Assembly: GCA_012932295.1 (NCBI GenBank)
Contig: JAAONU010000006.1
Span: forward strand, 22,695,929-22,759,928
Length of the DNA: 64,000 bases
Origin: Cyclina sinensis
Lineage: Eukaryota > Mollusca > Bivalvia > Venerida > Veneridae
Direction of reading: 5' to 3'
The position numbers and the translations under genes are program-made. Below, one piece after another: positions 48,142 through 59,883 of the stretch (position 1 is the first letter of the stretch; each line of letters opens with the position of its first letter). A model generated the notes under the pieces. The model did not search any database and was not told where the DNA came from. It saw only the letters and a list, made by a program, of their open reading frames with translations.

Positions 48142-49980
48142 ATGAAGCTTCTGAACTCTAATTTTATTTTGAAGTTACGCAGAAGAAATGCTGTGGTTAG
48201 ATATAGAGGTGGCACTTTCAACACTGATGATTATATCTATTCTTTAATCCTATTATACTGGCCACATAGACACTACAATGAGATTATTTTGCCTTTCCAA
48301 AATGCTAAAGATACATTCACACACAAACATGCAATGTTCAACAATAGTGCTCTTTCTTCTTGCTTCAGCAGTCCTTCTATTGATAATGCCTTAAATGCTA
48401 TAATGTTGTCTGACATATGTGACAGGTCTGACATTGTTCCGTATTCAGAAGAGTCCAGAGAGGAGTATTCTGTATATACTGAAAACACAAATATAAGAGA
48501 TAACCTGCAGTGCGATGTGTCTGTGCTAGACCAATCCCTTGATTCCTCATGTGAAATTGAACATGAGTGGCATAATACTTGTGTGCTTCGGCAGTCTGTT
48601 CAAGATACAATTAGAAACATAGAAACATTCACTCCTGACCAGATGCATGTTTTTCAGTATGTGTGTAATCAGTATAGGCAGCCTAATACTCGGATGAAAG
48701 TTTTTATTTCAGGTGGTGCTAGAGTCGGTAAAAGTTTCCTAATAAAGAATTTAGTTGAATGGATTAGAGGTAGTACAGCCTTAAGAAGTGGTACTGATCC
48801 TGTTTGTTTATGTGCACCCACAGGTATTGCTGCTTACAATGTCCATGGAAAAACATTACACTCGGCATTCAAACTACCTGTTCGACACAATGGATACTGT
48901 GCCTACAAAGATCTACCTTCCAAATCTCTTAAAGAATTGCGTCGATATTTCCAGTACATTCATACTTTGATTATTGATGAGATAAGCATGGTCAGTTCCA
49001 ACATGTTACTACATATTCATAGACGTTTTACGACAATAAAGCAAAATGATGAACCTTTTGGTGGTCTTCATGTCATTACAGTTGGTGATTTCTTCCAGCT
49101 TCGGCCTGTCTTTGGTGCATTTGCTTTTAAAAACCAATATTTATGGCCATTATTCAAACCATTCTTCCTTACCCAAAATGTTCGACAGCAGCATGATGTT
49201 ACATACGCTGCCCTTCTTAATAGGTTACGGATAGGTGCACACACTGACACAGATATTGCGCTATTAAAAACAGGTCTTGTTATTCAAGACTCCAGACCTG
49301 ATAATTCTGTATTGAGAATTTTCCCAACCCGACAGGAAGTTCATGAACATAATGTGTTTGTTCAGGGCACACTATCTGAGGACACATCTGATTTCAATGC
49401 CCACCATTATTTTTCATCTAATGATATTCAGCCAGATGAATGTGTTACAGCAGATGACATACCTTTGGATGATAGAGATGCCGGAGGATTACCATCTAAA
49501 CTGATAATTTCCCTTGGATCACAAGTCATGTTGATTAGAAATCTGAACACTGATTGTGGCCTTGTCAATGGTGTTGTTGGTATTGTTACTGGCCTTCCAT
49601 CAAACACAGATACAGAACAAGTTGTTTTTGTCTAGTTCCCAAGTATACACTTACCCACTTCCATTTCTCAGTGTTCATCCACAATTCCAATATCCATGTA
49701 TGAGCAAGAATTTGTTTTCAAAGGAAGGTATATAGTTAGAAAACACTTTTCCCTGATCCCTGCTTGGGCTAGTACAATACATAAAGTACAAGGACTTTCA
49801 CTTGAAAAAGGTGTAATTTCTATTGGCAGTACGATATTTGAGTCAGGACAGTCATATGTAGCTCTCAGTAGAGTCTCTAAATTAGACAACCTATTTCTCC
49901 TTTCATTGGATGTTTCACAGTTAAAGTGCAATCAAGAAGTGATTAACGAATATGCAAGACTACATAATCTTAGAGATTGA
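48142..49980 (+). pseudogene. Helitron Pif1-type helicase region
   Basis: One frame from 48142 to 49980 broken only by TAG at 49633. Superfamily 1B helicase motifs in order: a Q-like FTPDQMHVFQYV; Walker A FISGGARVGKSFLI (usual GGAGTGKS, so Arg replaces Gly at one site); CAPTGIAAYNVHGKTLHSAF (Ia); LIIDEISMVSS (II); FGGLHVITVGDFFQLRPV (III); after the stop, FSLIPAWASTIHKVQGLSLE and SYVALSRVSKLDNLFLL (V and VI). It ends with a short tail and no endonuclease domain, unlike the fragment at 26.2 kb, so this is a Helitron of the Rep-helicase type. It unwinds DNA during strand transfer. RPA-like gene 2 starts 0.8 kb downstream on the same strand. Confidence 0.88.
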
Positions 49981-50102
49981 TTGAACTTGTTTACAAATGG
50001 AAATGAGGGCTGTCACAAAAGTATCATTACAGTCCCATTCTGAAACAAAATGTACTATTGTAATTTTTTATAGTTCTAATAATCATATTACCTACTATTA
50101 AA

Positions 50103-50375
50103 GAGGGGGTTTGGCCAAGTGGTTAGAGTCGCAGACTTTGAATTACTTGCCCGTCACCGCTGTTGGTTCAAATTCCCGCAGGGGACATAGAATCTTTCAT
50201 GTGAGGAAGCCATCCAGCTGGCTGGTGGAAGGTCGGTGATCCTACTTAGGTGCTCGGGCCAAAAATAATGTCTGAAGGGGCACCTGGGGTCTTCTCCACC
50301 AATAAAGCTGGAAGTTGCCATATGACCTACATTGTGTCGGTGTGACTTAAAACCCAACAAAATAAATAAATACAA
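50103..50375 (+). mobile_element. tRNA-derived SINE, V-SINE/RUDI-like
   Basis: Begins like a tRNA-Leu/Ser gene, with the A box TGGCCAAGTGG (about 50112) and the B box GGTTCAAATTC (about 50165), the polymerase III promoter elements. It continues with a conserved core (GAGGAAGCCATCCAGCTGGC, GTCTTCTCCACCAATAAAGC) and TTGTGTCGGTGTGACTTAAA, and ends in an AAATAAATAAA tail. This fits the tRNA-related SINEs widespread in molluscs. It sits between the Helitron helicase and RPA-like gene 2. Confidence 0.8.
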
Positions 50376-50559
50376 TGAAAGAGTAAAACCAAAATAGGCA
50401 TTTCGTTATTTAAATAAACAGACAAACTCAACAACAATCCAACCTTAAGTTTACCTATTTGAAATGTCTTTTGTCTGAATAATTCTGAGCATGCTTTTGA
50501 GGAATAATCTCTTCTAAATTCCATTGATACTTCAAATAACATTTATCTATGAAGTACTT

Positions 50560-50783
50560 GATTGCTAGTCATTATCATTCTGATTGCATTCCTTCATCAT
50601 AATCATTTATTTATTAATCATTCTCATTTACTTGCATTTTTTCATCATTATCATTTATTTATTAATCATTTTCATTTACTTGCATTTCTTCATCATTATC
50701 ATTCTACTTGCTTTAATCATTCTCATTTACTTGCATTGTTTAATCATAATCGTTCTCCTTGATTTAATCATTAAAACACTTTT
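50560..50783. repeat. Degenerate tandem repeat, ~48 bp unit
   Basis: About four copies of 'cattccttcatcataatcat' plus 'ttatttattaatcattctcatttacttg', ending just before the acceptor of the RPA-like exon. Confidence 0.75.
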
Positions 50784-50791
50784 CAGGCAAG

Positions 50792-53700
50792 ATGGTTAAA
50801 GTTGTAGATTTACATAATCTACAAAAAGAAGTTGGTTGTAAGGATTACTTGACAGTCTGTGTGTTAAATAAAGGGACTGTTACAAAGTATGGGAAAGATG
50901 ACAAGATTATGTTAACCGTGCTTCTCGCTGATTACACTGGATTTGTTAAGGCAATTGTTTATGATCCAGAAAAAATGGCAGTGTTTAAAGAACAGAGCAC
51001 GTGCATAATTTCAAACTACATTCCTAAGGAAGGGTATGTATGATTAGTCTGTTTTGCTAACTTACCAGCATTTATTATGATATTTGAGTAAATACTGAGA
51101 AAAGGTTTTACAGTGCCATCTAACTTGGCAAATTGTAAGAGGCAGAAAGTTTGCTACAAAACGTTGTGTGCAGAACCGATATAATTTTCAGTTGCTGGTG
51201 GATTTTTGAATACCATCAGAAAAACTTCGATATCACCACATTTTCCTTTTAATTCCAGACCAAAAGGAATTATGATAATTCAGTTTCATACATATTTCTG
51301 TAATCAATAATAAATTTAATGCAGCGTCTTGTTTCTATAAAAAAGAAGATTTCAATTTGTAATGTGTGTTATGAGACAGTTTATCATTATAAAAGCATTG
51401 TAGCAAGCAGAGTTGATGCTAGATGAAACACCAAAATTTACCTAACCTTGGGTGGACAGACAGACAGGACAATTGCTACATGCCTCCCGCATCATAGATG
51501 CCAGGAACTTAACAACATCTGTCTTTAAACAGGCAACATACATTATACATATTAAATTGACAGTGTTATATTCAAATTTCATGCACAGTGTTGCATGTTA
51601 TCCAGTGCAATATCGCCCTTATTCTAATAATTTTCAAATCGATTGCTGTGCTGACAAATAATCTTTTCTGCAGGTATATTGTTATCAATAAACCATCCAA
51701 TGTATACCATGGAGCTGCTGTTAATGTGCCAGACTCAGTCAGACAGGCAGCATTAGATTCTATAACAGTAAAGGCAATGACGATTAATGAATCTTCTCTG
51801 TCTCCAAAAAAGACCTTGGTTCAAGAAATAACTGGAGTTGTCACAAAGGTAAAATTAATGCAATGAAATAATTCTTTTTCTAACAATTAATCACTTTTTA
51901 TCAAGCACAACAGTAGAAATAAACATTTTCAAAGATGTTTCCTGTTAGTGCTTGTATCTACAGCAATAATTTCTCTCCCTTTGATTGGATGCACAAACTA
52001 AGTATAATATGTGACTATATAACAATAAAAAATGCAGAAAGTAGCATGTGTGCATGAGAAGTAACTTCAGATACTAAGAATACTTCTTTTTAGGAGTTGT
52101 GTGTCTTTTACATTTGTTTGTAGGAGTAATGTATCTTTTACTAAATGATACAGTACAGGGTTCTCCCCAGGAGTTTTTTAAGGGATAGCTCATAAATTGC
52201 GGAAGGGGTGGGTGCGGGATGGGGTGGCCCCTCCCGCGCGCCTGCGGCGAAAATTTTTGATAGTTTTACCTTTATTTATTACAATTTCATGCTATCTGCA
52301 GACACTCTGCTGGTTAAATTATAACAAAAGCATATATAAAGTATCATTAGTTTTATTCCATGTAACAACAAATGTCAGCAACACCAACACATACAAGTAC
52401 ACTGATAATAGTAACACATTATGTTGTTTTCTTCAGTTTTTTTCAGTTCAGTGTTCACAGATTTTATCTATCATCACATCATCAAAACACAGTTCTTCTG
52501 TTCTTTTCATTGTACCATTGCTCAACAGCTTTGTCAAAGTTGAACTTGTTGATTCCTGCACCTTGTAAAGAAATCTGTAGAAGACAGTTGAGTATCTTGT
52601 TAGACAGTCTGGCCCTGTGTTCAGTTTTTACCCTCTTTAACGTGGAAAATCCTCGTTCACAATCTGAAGTAAAAGACATTTGTTATAACTTTTTTTTTAA
52701 CTTGATAAAATAAAAATGTACCTCAAAACTGATCTGTGAACATTGTTTTGTTTTCTATATAGCATACAGTTTATACAACACCATTCAAGAGTTCTCTTCT
52801 ATTTTAGAATACTTTCTCATCACAATTTATTTTATAAGTTTTGATATTTATATTTAAGTCACTGAAATTCACATATTGTTTTTTTAAATGAAATAAAGAT
52901 GAACCATTAATACTTCTCACTTCTTGAAACAGTGAATCCAAAACTGGTCAAAGTTCCAGCTCCACTAGTACAAGGACGCATCAGTGATTTTTTTAGCATT
53001 CTTGATCAGACAGACAAATAAATAAATGAGCAAAATACTCTTATTAGCCTTTTAAAGAAGAATAAGGCACACTGATTTAGCAATCAGTTCTTATACATTT
53101 TTTTCTTACCACCTTTAAATTGCTAAGAAAACTGTGAACAAAAAATATTGTAATCAATACTTACCCAAAACACATCAAATGCTACCGACTCCCGGTAACT
53201 GCCATTTACCAACACTTCCATTGTTCCAGTAATTAACTTCAATCAATTTATCATCGCGAGTAATATCTTTCATTCACTTAATCCATGCACCGCACAGATA
53301 ATTGCAATTTTCTCATCTTATTTACTTAATCCCATAACTGGCATCTGCATCACACTGATTGCGACCTTGACCATCAAATCTGTTTCAGTGTTACGTAATA
53401 GCGAGCGTCTACTGATACAGATAAAGTGAAGTTTGACCGGATTTATGACAGACGCTTCAGGCCAAATACATAATTGACACACTTTACTGGGTTTGTTGGA
53501 ATACACCAAAGTTTATTCGACAGGCAGTTAGGCGTAGCGCAGATCTTCAAAGGCATAGCGGTGAATTTTAGGCGTAGCGGATATATGGATTTGAAATTTA
53601 AGCGTAGCGGTCCCGCTATGCTAAAAGGGCCTGGGGAGAACTCTTGTATTACTACAAGAAAAGTAATACTAACAACAAGAAAATGTTCTAAGTTTTGTCA

Positions 53701-56700
53701 GTCCTTCATAGGACTCATAAAGTATTTCCTTGTATCTGTACTTGATACTTTTGTACTAAGTTTTCAGTTTCCATTTCGAAAGAGACCAATAGTTAACTCT
53801 ACTGAGCACAAAGTGACCAAGGTGTGCTATTGTCAACATAGTGTTTTCGTCCATAGTGTTTAACAATTTGACTGCTGTTAGTGACTGCTATTAGTATTAT
53901 TCCAAATGTTCAAATTCGGTTCTCTCTAGGGATCATCAACAGAGTTAAAAAGAGTAAGAGCTACAGGAGAAGAAGTACCATTCAAAAAAATTAAACTAAG
54001 GGACACTACAGGAGATATTGATGTCTGTCTTTGGAGAGGAATTGTTGCCGAAGACATACAAAGAGGAGAGGTGGTAAAACTACAGAACTTTTGTGTTACC
54101 GACACCTTCAATGCAGTAGGAGCAACTGTTCCTGCTCTGACAAATAAGGACTCCTCTTCAAAGCTTCAGGTATAAATACTCTGCAAAATTGAAGACCATG
54201 TGTTCATTACAAAATTAAATTCCTTTAACATATTTTTCATCAAGCTCCATCCCACATTATTATCTTTTAAAGGGAAATACTAGAATCACTTTGTCTGTTT
54301 GACCATCTGTGATGCATTCTTTTAGACTCTACTCCTTATTCCTAACTAGGCTGATTTCCTTCAGACCTGCATGCATGGTCAACACAAATACTTTGTTGTA
54401 CAAGGAAAACAGTGTATAGGTCTATACTTGCAAGAAAGTGAACAAAAGGCCATAACTCTGGGAGCAGGATATTATTGTATCTTGAACTGCTTGTTCATGA
54501 ATAGACCGATTTCCTTCAATCTTGCATGGATTATAAGCACTAATGGAAGAAATACTGTCTGAATGACAAACAGCTTTGAACCTGACCAGATGATTTACTG
54601 GGCATCTGGTCTGGTTCCAAGCTGTATGTAAAGGCTTTCATTATTTTGTAACTGCAGTGTTGGGGTTAACAGAATCATGGACCTTTGTTCATATATTCAC
54701 TAAATATATAAAATAAAAACTTCTTAATGCCTTCAGTGCAACTCCTGAAACTATTTGGCTGATTCCAGTTAAACATTCAGGAATGAGCAGTCTGAAGGTG
54801 ATGATAGTAAAAGAAGGGCTTTGTGCTGCAACCAAATTAAGCGGACTTGTATAAAAAGTAATAACATGAACAATTTTTATGAATAGTATTTCCCTTTTTA
54901 AAGACACTTTCACAGCCACTATCAGTCGTATCCATTTTCCTAATATTTCAGATTTTACATTCTCATATAACATGTGAATACACACTTACCCATTGCATGA
55001 TGATTACTTAATTTCAACTTAGTATTTTGATATATACACTTGCTTCTTATTGTAATAACCTGTCCTTTAATAGAATTTGGAAAATCAGATACTATTTTTA
55101 GTCATGGACTCGACTAATTCAGACACAAAGCCAGAAAAAAAAAACAAGATCGGAAAGCTACAGAATTAATAATTCACTAAAATATGTTATATAATATATT
55201 TAAGTTCTGATACATGGTGTTGATATGCACTGAAAATAATTACTTATGTCGGCTTCTGCCTTGTTCAATAATGATCTTTTTAATCTCATATCACATCATG
55301 TATAAAAGCTGATAAGTCCATAAATGTACATTATCGATGAATATATGATATACATTGAAGCGTCTTCCTCCGGATGAGCATTACATTGGCCTTCTCCAAG
55401 AAGAAAATGACAAGGAGGATGAAGGCTTCTCAGGCCTACCACAAGGCAAGATCATTGGCATATCAGCTATTAAAACATACAGGTCAGCATTGTTGTCAAC
55501 TACATTACTCTATGTAATACTGTAAAACTTCCATATTTAGGTCAGCTGGCACATAGTGACCAAGTAAGCTCTTACTATGTCCGTCTTTACCTACTTGTCT
55601 ATCTGTTGTCTGCAGTTATACTTACTCTTCATAAATCACCGTTTTCACAAAAGGTCAAATAAAACATAGTCCTAAGGTAACAATGGATTGAAAGTCGGAA
55701 TACATTATCAGTACTCGCCGCCATGAAGTGTACCTGTACAAGACATACTTAGTTGTCGAGGCATTGCGAAGTTGTTTGACTTGAACTAAAACCTTTATTC
55801 AATAGTGACATTAGATATAAAAGCTTGGGAATAAACATGTTGCAAACGTGCACATATTCCATGGCACATGTATATTGCTAGGGTATTTATCCCCCTCAGT
55901 GACAGTTCTATTTTGCTCCCATATATTGTCTTTGCAAGTAATATGTCAAAATGATAAATAAATTTTATTATCAGTTTCTTCAACAAAAGAAATCTATCTC
56001 TGTTACACTATATGGAGGATATTGTTTGCACAATTTATTTCAAAGAGTAAGCACCAGATGCAATATTTTCACGAGTGGCGAAGCCACAAGTGAAAATACC
56101 ATTTCTATTGTTCACGAGATGAAATGAATAACGATATTCCATCAATACAAAGTTAATTTTTATATTTTATGCCATTTCCTAGAGTTTTCCTAGAAAGACA
56201 TGAAAATAGTCACGTTAAAAGCGCCAAACATCATGCATAAATATGACGTCATTTTTGTCAGCTAGTCTTTGTGTCAACTGATTTCTTTTCATGTAGTGTG
56301 CGGGAGCCAAAAAAAATGATATTTTTCACTGCTTGAAACAGTGGAATATCATTTTTATTTCACTGATATTTCTCTATATTTCATTAGAAGGCATAAAATA
56401 AAAAAACTATGACAACTAATATTACATGATGCTCTTCCTTCTCTTAACACTTATCCGTTTCTATCTCCTTTAGGTCCTGTCTAAATGACAGATGTTACAG
56501 AAAGCAGCTGAAAGAGTACAAATGCCCAACATGCCATGTAACGTACAGTCAAAATTCTGCAGGATTGAGTGCCATTACTACTATATTGATTTCATCAGCA
56601 GACGAAGAAGTATGCTCGTACACAATTTTCACTCAACAGATTGACTGTCTTAGAGAACAGTTGCAGATAACTTCACCCTTCCAGTCCACTGAGTTCATAA

Positions 56701-56783
56701 CAGCAGTCCAGAACAAATTGCCAATTACTGCCACTTATGCTGCACAAGGAAACAAGATTTCTGCGTTAAAAGTCATACAATGA
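50792..56783 (+). CDS. RPA1-like OB-fold protein, gene 2, intact
   Basis: Five exons: 50792-51033, 51674-51848, 53930-54169, 55361-55482 and 56474-56783. All introns are GT-AG and phases match throughout, giving 362 residues without a stop. ATG at 50792 is the start (an acceptor at about 50783 allows a non-coding upstream exon). First OB fold: VDLHNLQKEVGCKDYLTVCV, ADYTGFVKAIVYD, STCIISNYIP. Second: KKIKLRDTTGDIDVCLWRGI, RGEVVKLQNFCV. Third region: PQGKIIGISAIKTYRSCLND with a zinc ribbon Cys-x4-Cys ... Cys-x2-Cys (SCLNDRC, YKCPTCHVTY), as in the DNA-binding domain C of RPA1. It lacks the RPA1 N-terminal protein-interaction domain and is about half the usual length (about 610). Function inferred: single-stranded DNA binding, possibly in Helitron replication. 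Confidence 0.8.
51034..51673. other. Intron 1 of RPA-like gene 2
   Basis: No repeat or gene recognised; splice sites GTATGT and CTGCAG at the ends. Confidence 0.5.
52482..52679 (-). pseudogene. hAT transposase C-terminal dimerisation segment
   Basis: Minus-strand frame SDCERGFSTLKRVKTEHRAR, LSNKILNCLLQISLQGAG, ending FDKAVEQWYNEKNRR. It matches the hAT C-terminal dimerisation domain (S..ERGFS.M..IKT..R..L....L..L..IS..G), closest to the ZNF862-like group. It is about 65 residues; the RNase H-like core and BED finger are not visible in the element. Confidence 0.75.
52933..53021 (+). CDS. Possible small terminal exon with a PIP-box-like motif
   Basis: After a possible acceptor (TTGAAACAG) a plus-strand frame reads NPKLVKVPAPLVQGRISDFF, then SILDQTDK and TAA. 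AATAAATAAA overlaps the stop, so it could be a last exon. QGRISDFF fits the PCNA-interaction consensus Q-x-x-I-x-x-F-F. It lies inside the hAT element on the opposite strand to its transposase remnant. It may well be chance. Confidence 0.2.
54170..55360. other. Intron 3 of RPA-like gene 2
   Basis: 54290-54680 looks like a decayed copy of the tandem-repeat family (repeated 'ctgatttccttcagacctgcatg' and 'cgatttccttcaatcttgcatgg' at about 54351 and 54508). Otherwise AT-rich without signal. Confidence 0.45.
56050..56405. repeat. Dispersed repeat with CACGAGTGGCGAAGCCAC palindrome
   Basis: Contains TTTTCACGAGTGGCGAAGCC followed by its near-complement ACAAGTGAAAAT, and later 'gaaatgaataacgatattcc' facing 'ggaatatcatttttatttc'. 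It forms an imperfect foldback in intron 4 of RPA-like gene 2, with parts shared with 3543-3610 and 4380-4410. Confidence 0.6.
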
Positions 56784-56931
56784 TATATTCTCCATGTCTT
56801 GGTTAACACCTCATAAACTGGACCACGATAACCAATGACCATTTATTGTCCCAGTGTTATGATTGGATTGTAGTCACTTAAAAAAAATTGCCCATTCTGT
56901 TCACAACTACAACTATTGTGCTTACCTCACC

Positions 56932-57915
56932 TGTCATGTAGCGACAAGGTGAGCTTCTGTTATCACTCTCTGTCTGGCATCCATTGTGCATTGTCTCTCA
57001 TCCCTTGTTAAACAATTTCGATCTGAACACTCTAGCTCTTTCAATTCTGCTTTGACCTTCACCAAACTTAGTCATAAGTTGTATCTTGATGAAAACTAGA
57101 AAAGTTTGAAGCTGGATCAGGTGGTGTCAAAAACTAGGTCACCAGGTCAAATAATAGAAAAACCTTGTGAACACTAGCGGTACCATTTCTGCTTTTATTT
57201 TTACTAAACATGGTGACAAGTTGACGTTTAGTCAGAAGTTGTATTTTTATGAAAACAAGATCAGATTAGAAATTTGGTCATGATATAAAAAAAACAAAGA
57301 CAATTGGTCAAAAGATAGAAAAACCTTATGAATACTCAATAAGCCACATTTAATGCCATACCTTCATTAAAGAAGGTCAGAAGGTTTATCTTAATTACTG
57401 CCAGACCATGTTTAAAACTGGGTCATTTGGGGTCACTAGATCAAATAGCAGAAAAAGCTTGCGAACACTATAGAGGCCACATCTGAGGTCTAGTCTTCAC
57501 GAAAATTGTTAAAAAATGTTTCCTTTAATGACTAAGGCCAAATTTGTAACTGGGTCACACAAGGTTAAAATCTAGATCACAAGGTCAAATAGTACCAAAA
57601 GCTTTTGAAGACTCTAGAGGCAAGATTTTACGCCTAATCTTCATTTAAGTTGGCCAGAGTGTTTATGTTGATGATCTTCAGGGCAAGTATGAAACTGGGT
57701 CACATGAGATCAAAAACTAGGTCACAGTGAAATAATAAAAAAGGCTAGTAAGAAGTCTAGACACCACATTTTATGCCTTACCTTTATGACAGTTGGTCAG
57801 AATGTTTATCTTGATCATCTTGGGGCCAAATATGAAAATGGGTTATGTGAAATCGAAAAGTAAGTCAAAAGCAATTCTTGTGAAATACTTACATTTAGGA
57901 GGTGAGCCACTTAAG
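56932..57915 (+). repeat. Degenerate 'tagctcac...aggtgag' repeat array
   Basis: Opens 'cttacctcacctgtcatgtagcgacaaggtgagc' and closes 'aggtgagccac'. Interior units repeat 'aaactgggtcacat...aaaactaggtcacaaggtcaaata...gaaaaaccttgtgaacac', about 130-150 bp apart and well diverged. No protein. Confidence 0.75.
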
Positions 57916-58214
57916 GATCTCTGATCCTTTTGAAAAATCCTTTTGTCTGTATGATTCTTGATTATATTGCATATGGCGAAGATACATTTCAGTATTAAGA
58001 AAGTAGTCTTGTTTTTAACAGTTTTGTCTTACAAATACTTGCATTTAGTTTCGTCTTGTACATACTTGTGTCTTTTTAAGTGAGACTTCATGTTATTTTG
58101 TGTTACTTCTTCAGTTTGTTCATTTTCATCTTATACTATATGTGTACTAAATAGGTGCTCATGTTCTATAGTTTGTTCAAATGTATCACATCTATATGTT
58201 ATATACACATTTTA

Positions 58215-59165
58215 GTTTTAGCTCACTTCTCACGCAGTGACTAGGTGAGCTTTTAGGACCCCCTGTGTCCGTCGTCTGTCTGTTGTCAACAATTACACTG
58301 TAAACTCTCTAGAAGTCACATTTTTGAACCAAGGTCATTGAAACTACCCTTAATGAAATCTCGGATGAGTTCAATAATGGGTCATCTTGGTTAAAAAACT
58401 AGGTCAAATAAAAGAAAAACCTTGTTCACACTCTAGAGGTCACATTTTCTAGCCGATCTCCATGAAACTTGGTTAAAATATTTACCTATATCCTGTCTAG
58501 GATGAATTCAAAAGTGGGTCATGTGCGGCTTAAAACTAGGTCACAGGTCAAATCACTGTAGAGGTCACATCTTCAATCACATTTTCTTACCCATCTTTAT
58601 GAACTCGGCCAATCTTTATGAAACTCGGCCAGAATGTTTATATCTATCAAGTCTAGATTGAGTTCGAAAGTGGGTCACGTGCAGACAAAGACTAGGTCAC
58701 AAGGTCAAATCATTGAAAATGTCTGTTAACATTCTAGAGGTCACATTTTTAGCTGATCTTCATGAAAGTTGTCAGCATGTTTACCTCTATGAAATCTAAG
58801 TAGAGTTTGATAGTGGGTCACGTGCAGTCAAAAACTAGGTTATTAAGTCAAATCATTGAAAATGACTGTTGACACTATAGAAGTCACATTTCTTAGCTGA
58901 TCTTCATGAAACTTGGTCAGAACGTTTATCTCTATCAAGTCAAGGTCCAGTTCAAAGGTAGGTCATGTGCACTTAAAACTAGGTCACTAGGCCATATTAT
59001 TGAAAATGTCTGTTTACATTACATTTTCTTACTGATCTTCATGAAACTTGGTCAAAATGATTATCTCAATAAAATCTAGGTCGAGTTCGAAAGTGAGTCA
59101 GATTCAGCCAAAAACTAGGTCATTAGGTCAGGTGAGCAACCCGAGTTCTCAGGACCCTCTTGTTG
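58215..59165 (+). repeat. Second 'tagctcac...aggtgag' repeat array
   Basis: Same family as at 56.9 kb: 'tttagctcacttctcacgcagtgactaggtgagc', 'gtccgtcgtctgtctgttg', then six or so units with 'ctagaggtcacattttctagc...gatcttcatgaaacttgg', ending 'caggtgagcaacccgagttctcaggaccctcttg'. Confidence 0.8.
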
Positions 59166-59880
59166 GTTTTTGCTTTTATAATATTTAACTGATGAGCATT
59201 ATATTATAAAACATATCTTTTATGCATGTATCAAACATTTTATTCCTAGCATTCCAGTACACCTAATTTTGCATGTCCAGTTGCTTTACTTTAATGTTGA
59301 TTAAAGATTGATAAAAAACAATTGGTGTTTCATTTATCTTCACATTATTCTGACATACTTGTTGATGGCTGCGTCCTTGCCTACAATTGGCCTTTACCAC
59401 CATTGTGATTATGCTTTAAACTTCAGCATTTCTACAACTCTTTCCACTTGTGACAATATTATATGTTTTGTACTTGCAAAATTTAAGTAGTTTGTCTTAC
59501 CTATCCTTTCATCCCTCTGCTCCACTCCCCATTGTAAATCATTTATCAACAAAAACTGACTTAAAACAAGAAATACAAGTAGTTTTTAAGTAGAACTTTG
59601 AAGAAGAGATGATAACTTGTTTTACTCAAGTCAGTTGATTGGTAGATTTGTAGAACACTACATTCCCACACAATAACTAAATAATGCTTTGAACAAAATA
59701 TATCGCTCTAACTTTGTAGTATGGTTGCCTGAAATGAACCCTATTGATGTTGAGGTCGGTAAATCAAGATCACAGTGACATTAACAATTATCCCTGATCA
59801 ACACGACTGCCTTTGGTCAGCAGATTACCCCTATGAAAATAATAAACTACATCTTATATGAGGCACAACAGATTTTAATT
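59166..59880. other. No recognisable feature
   Basis: AT-rich spacer between repeat arrays. Confidence 0.4.
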
Positions 59881-59883
59881 ATG

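Larger units (their letters stand above)
52156..53646. mobile_element. hAT-type element in an intron of RPA-like gene 2
   Basis: Left end CAGGGTTCTCCCCAGG; right end in reverse complement CAAGAGTTCTCCCCAGG. This 'CAGxG' opening is typical of hAT elements. The last 120 bp contain several GGCGTAGCGG-like subterminal words (53530, 53550, 53571, 53601). A minus-strand hAT dimerisation exon lies inside, but no transposase core is present. An exact 8 bp target duplication was not seen, so the ends may be off by a base or decayed. Confidence 0.7.

Noticed and set aside
50103..50180. Functional tRNA-Leu/Ser gene
   Set aside because: Promoter boxes are present, but the sequence continues into a SINE core and AAATAAATAAA tail and the tRNA stems are degraded.
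50562..50799. Two His/Leu/Ile-rich plus-strand frames
   Set aside because: Products of the 48 bp AT-rich tandem repeat directly before an RPA-like exon.
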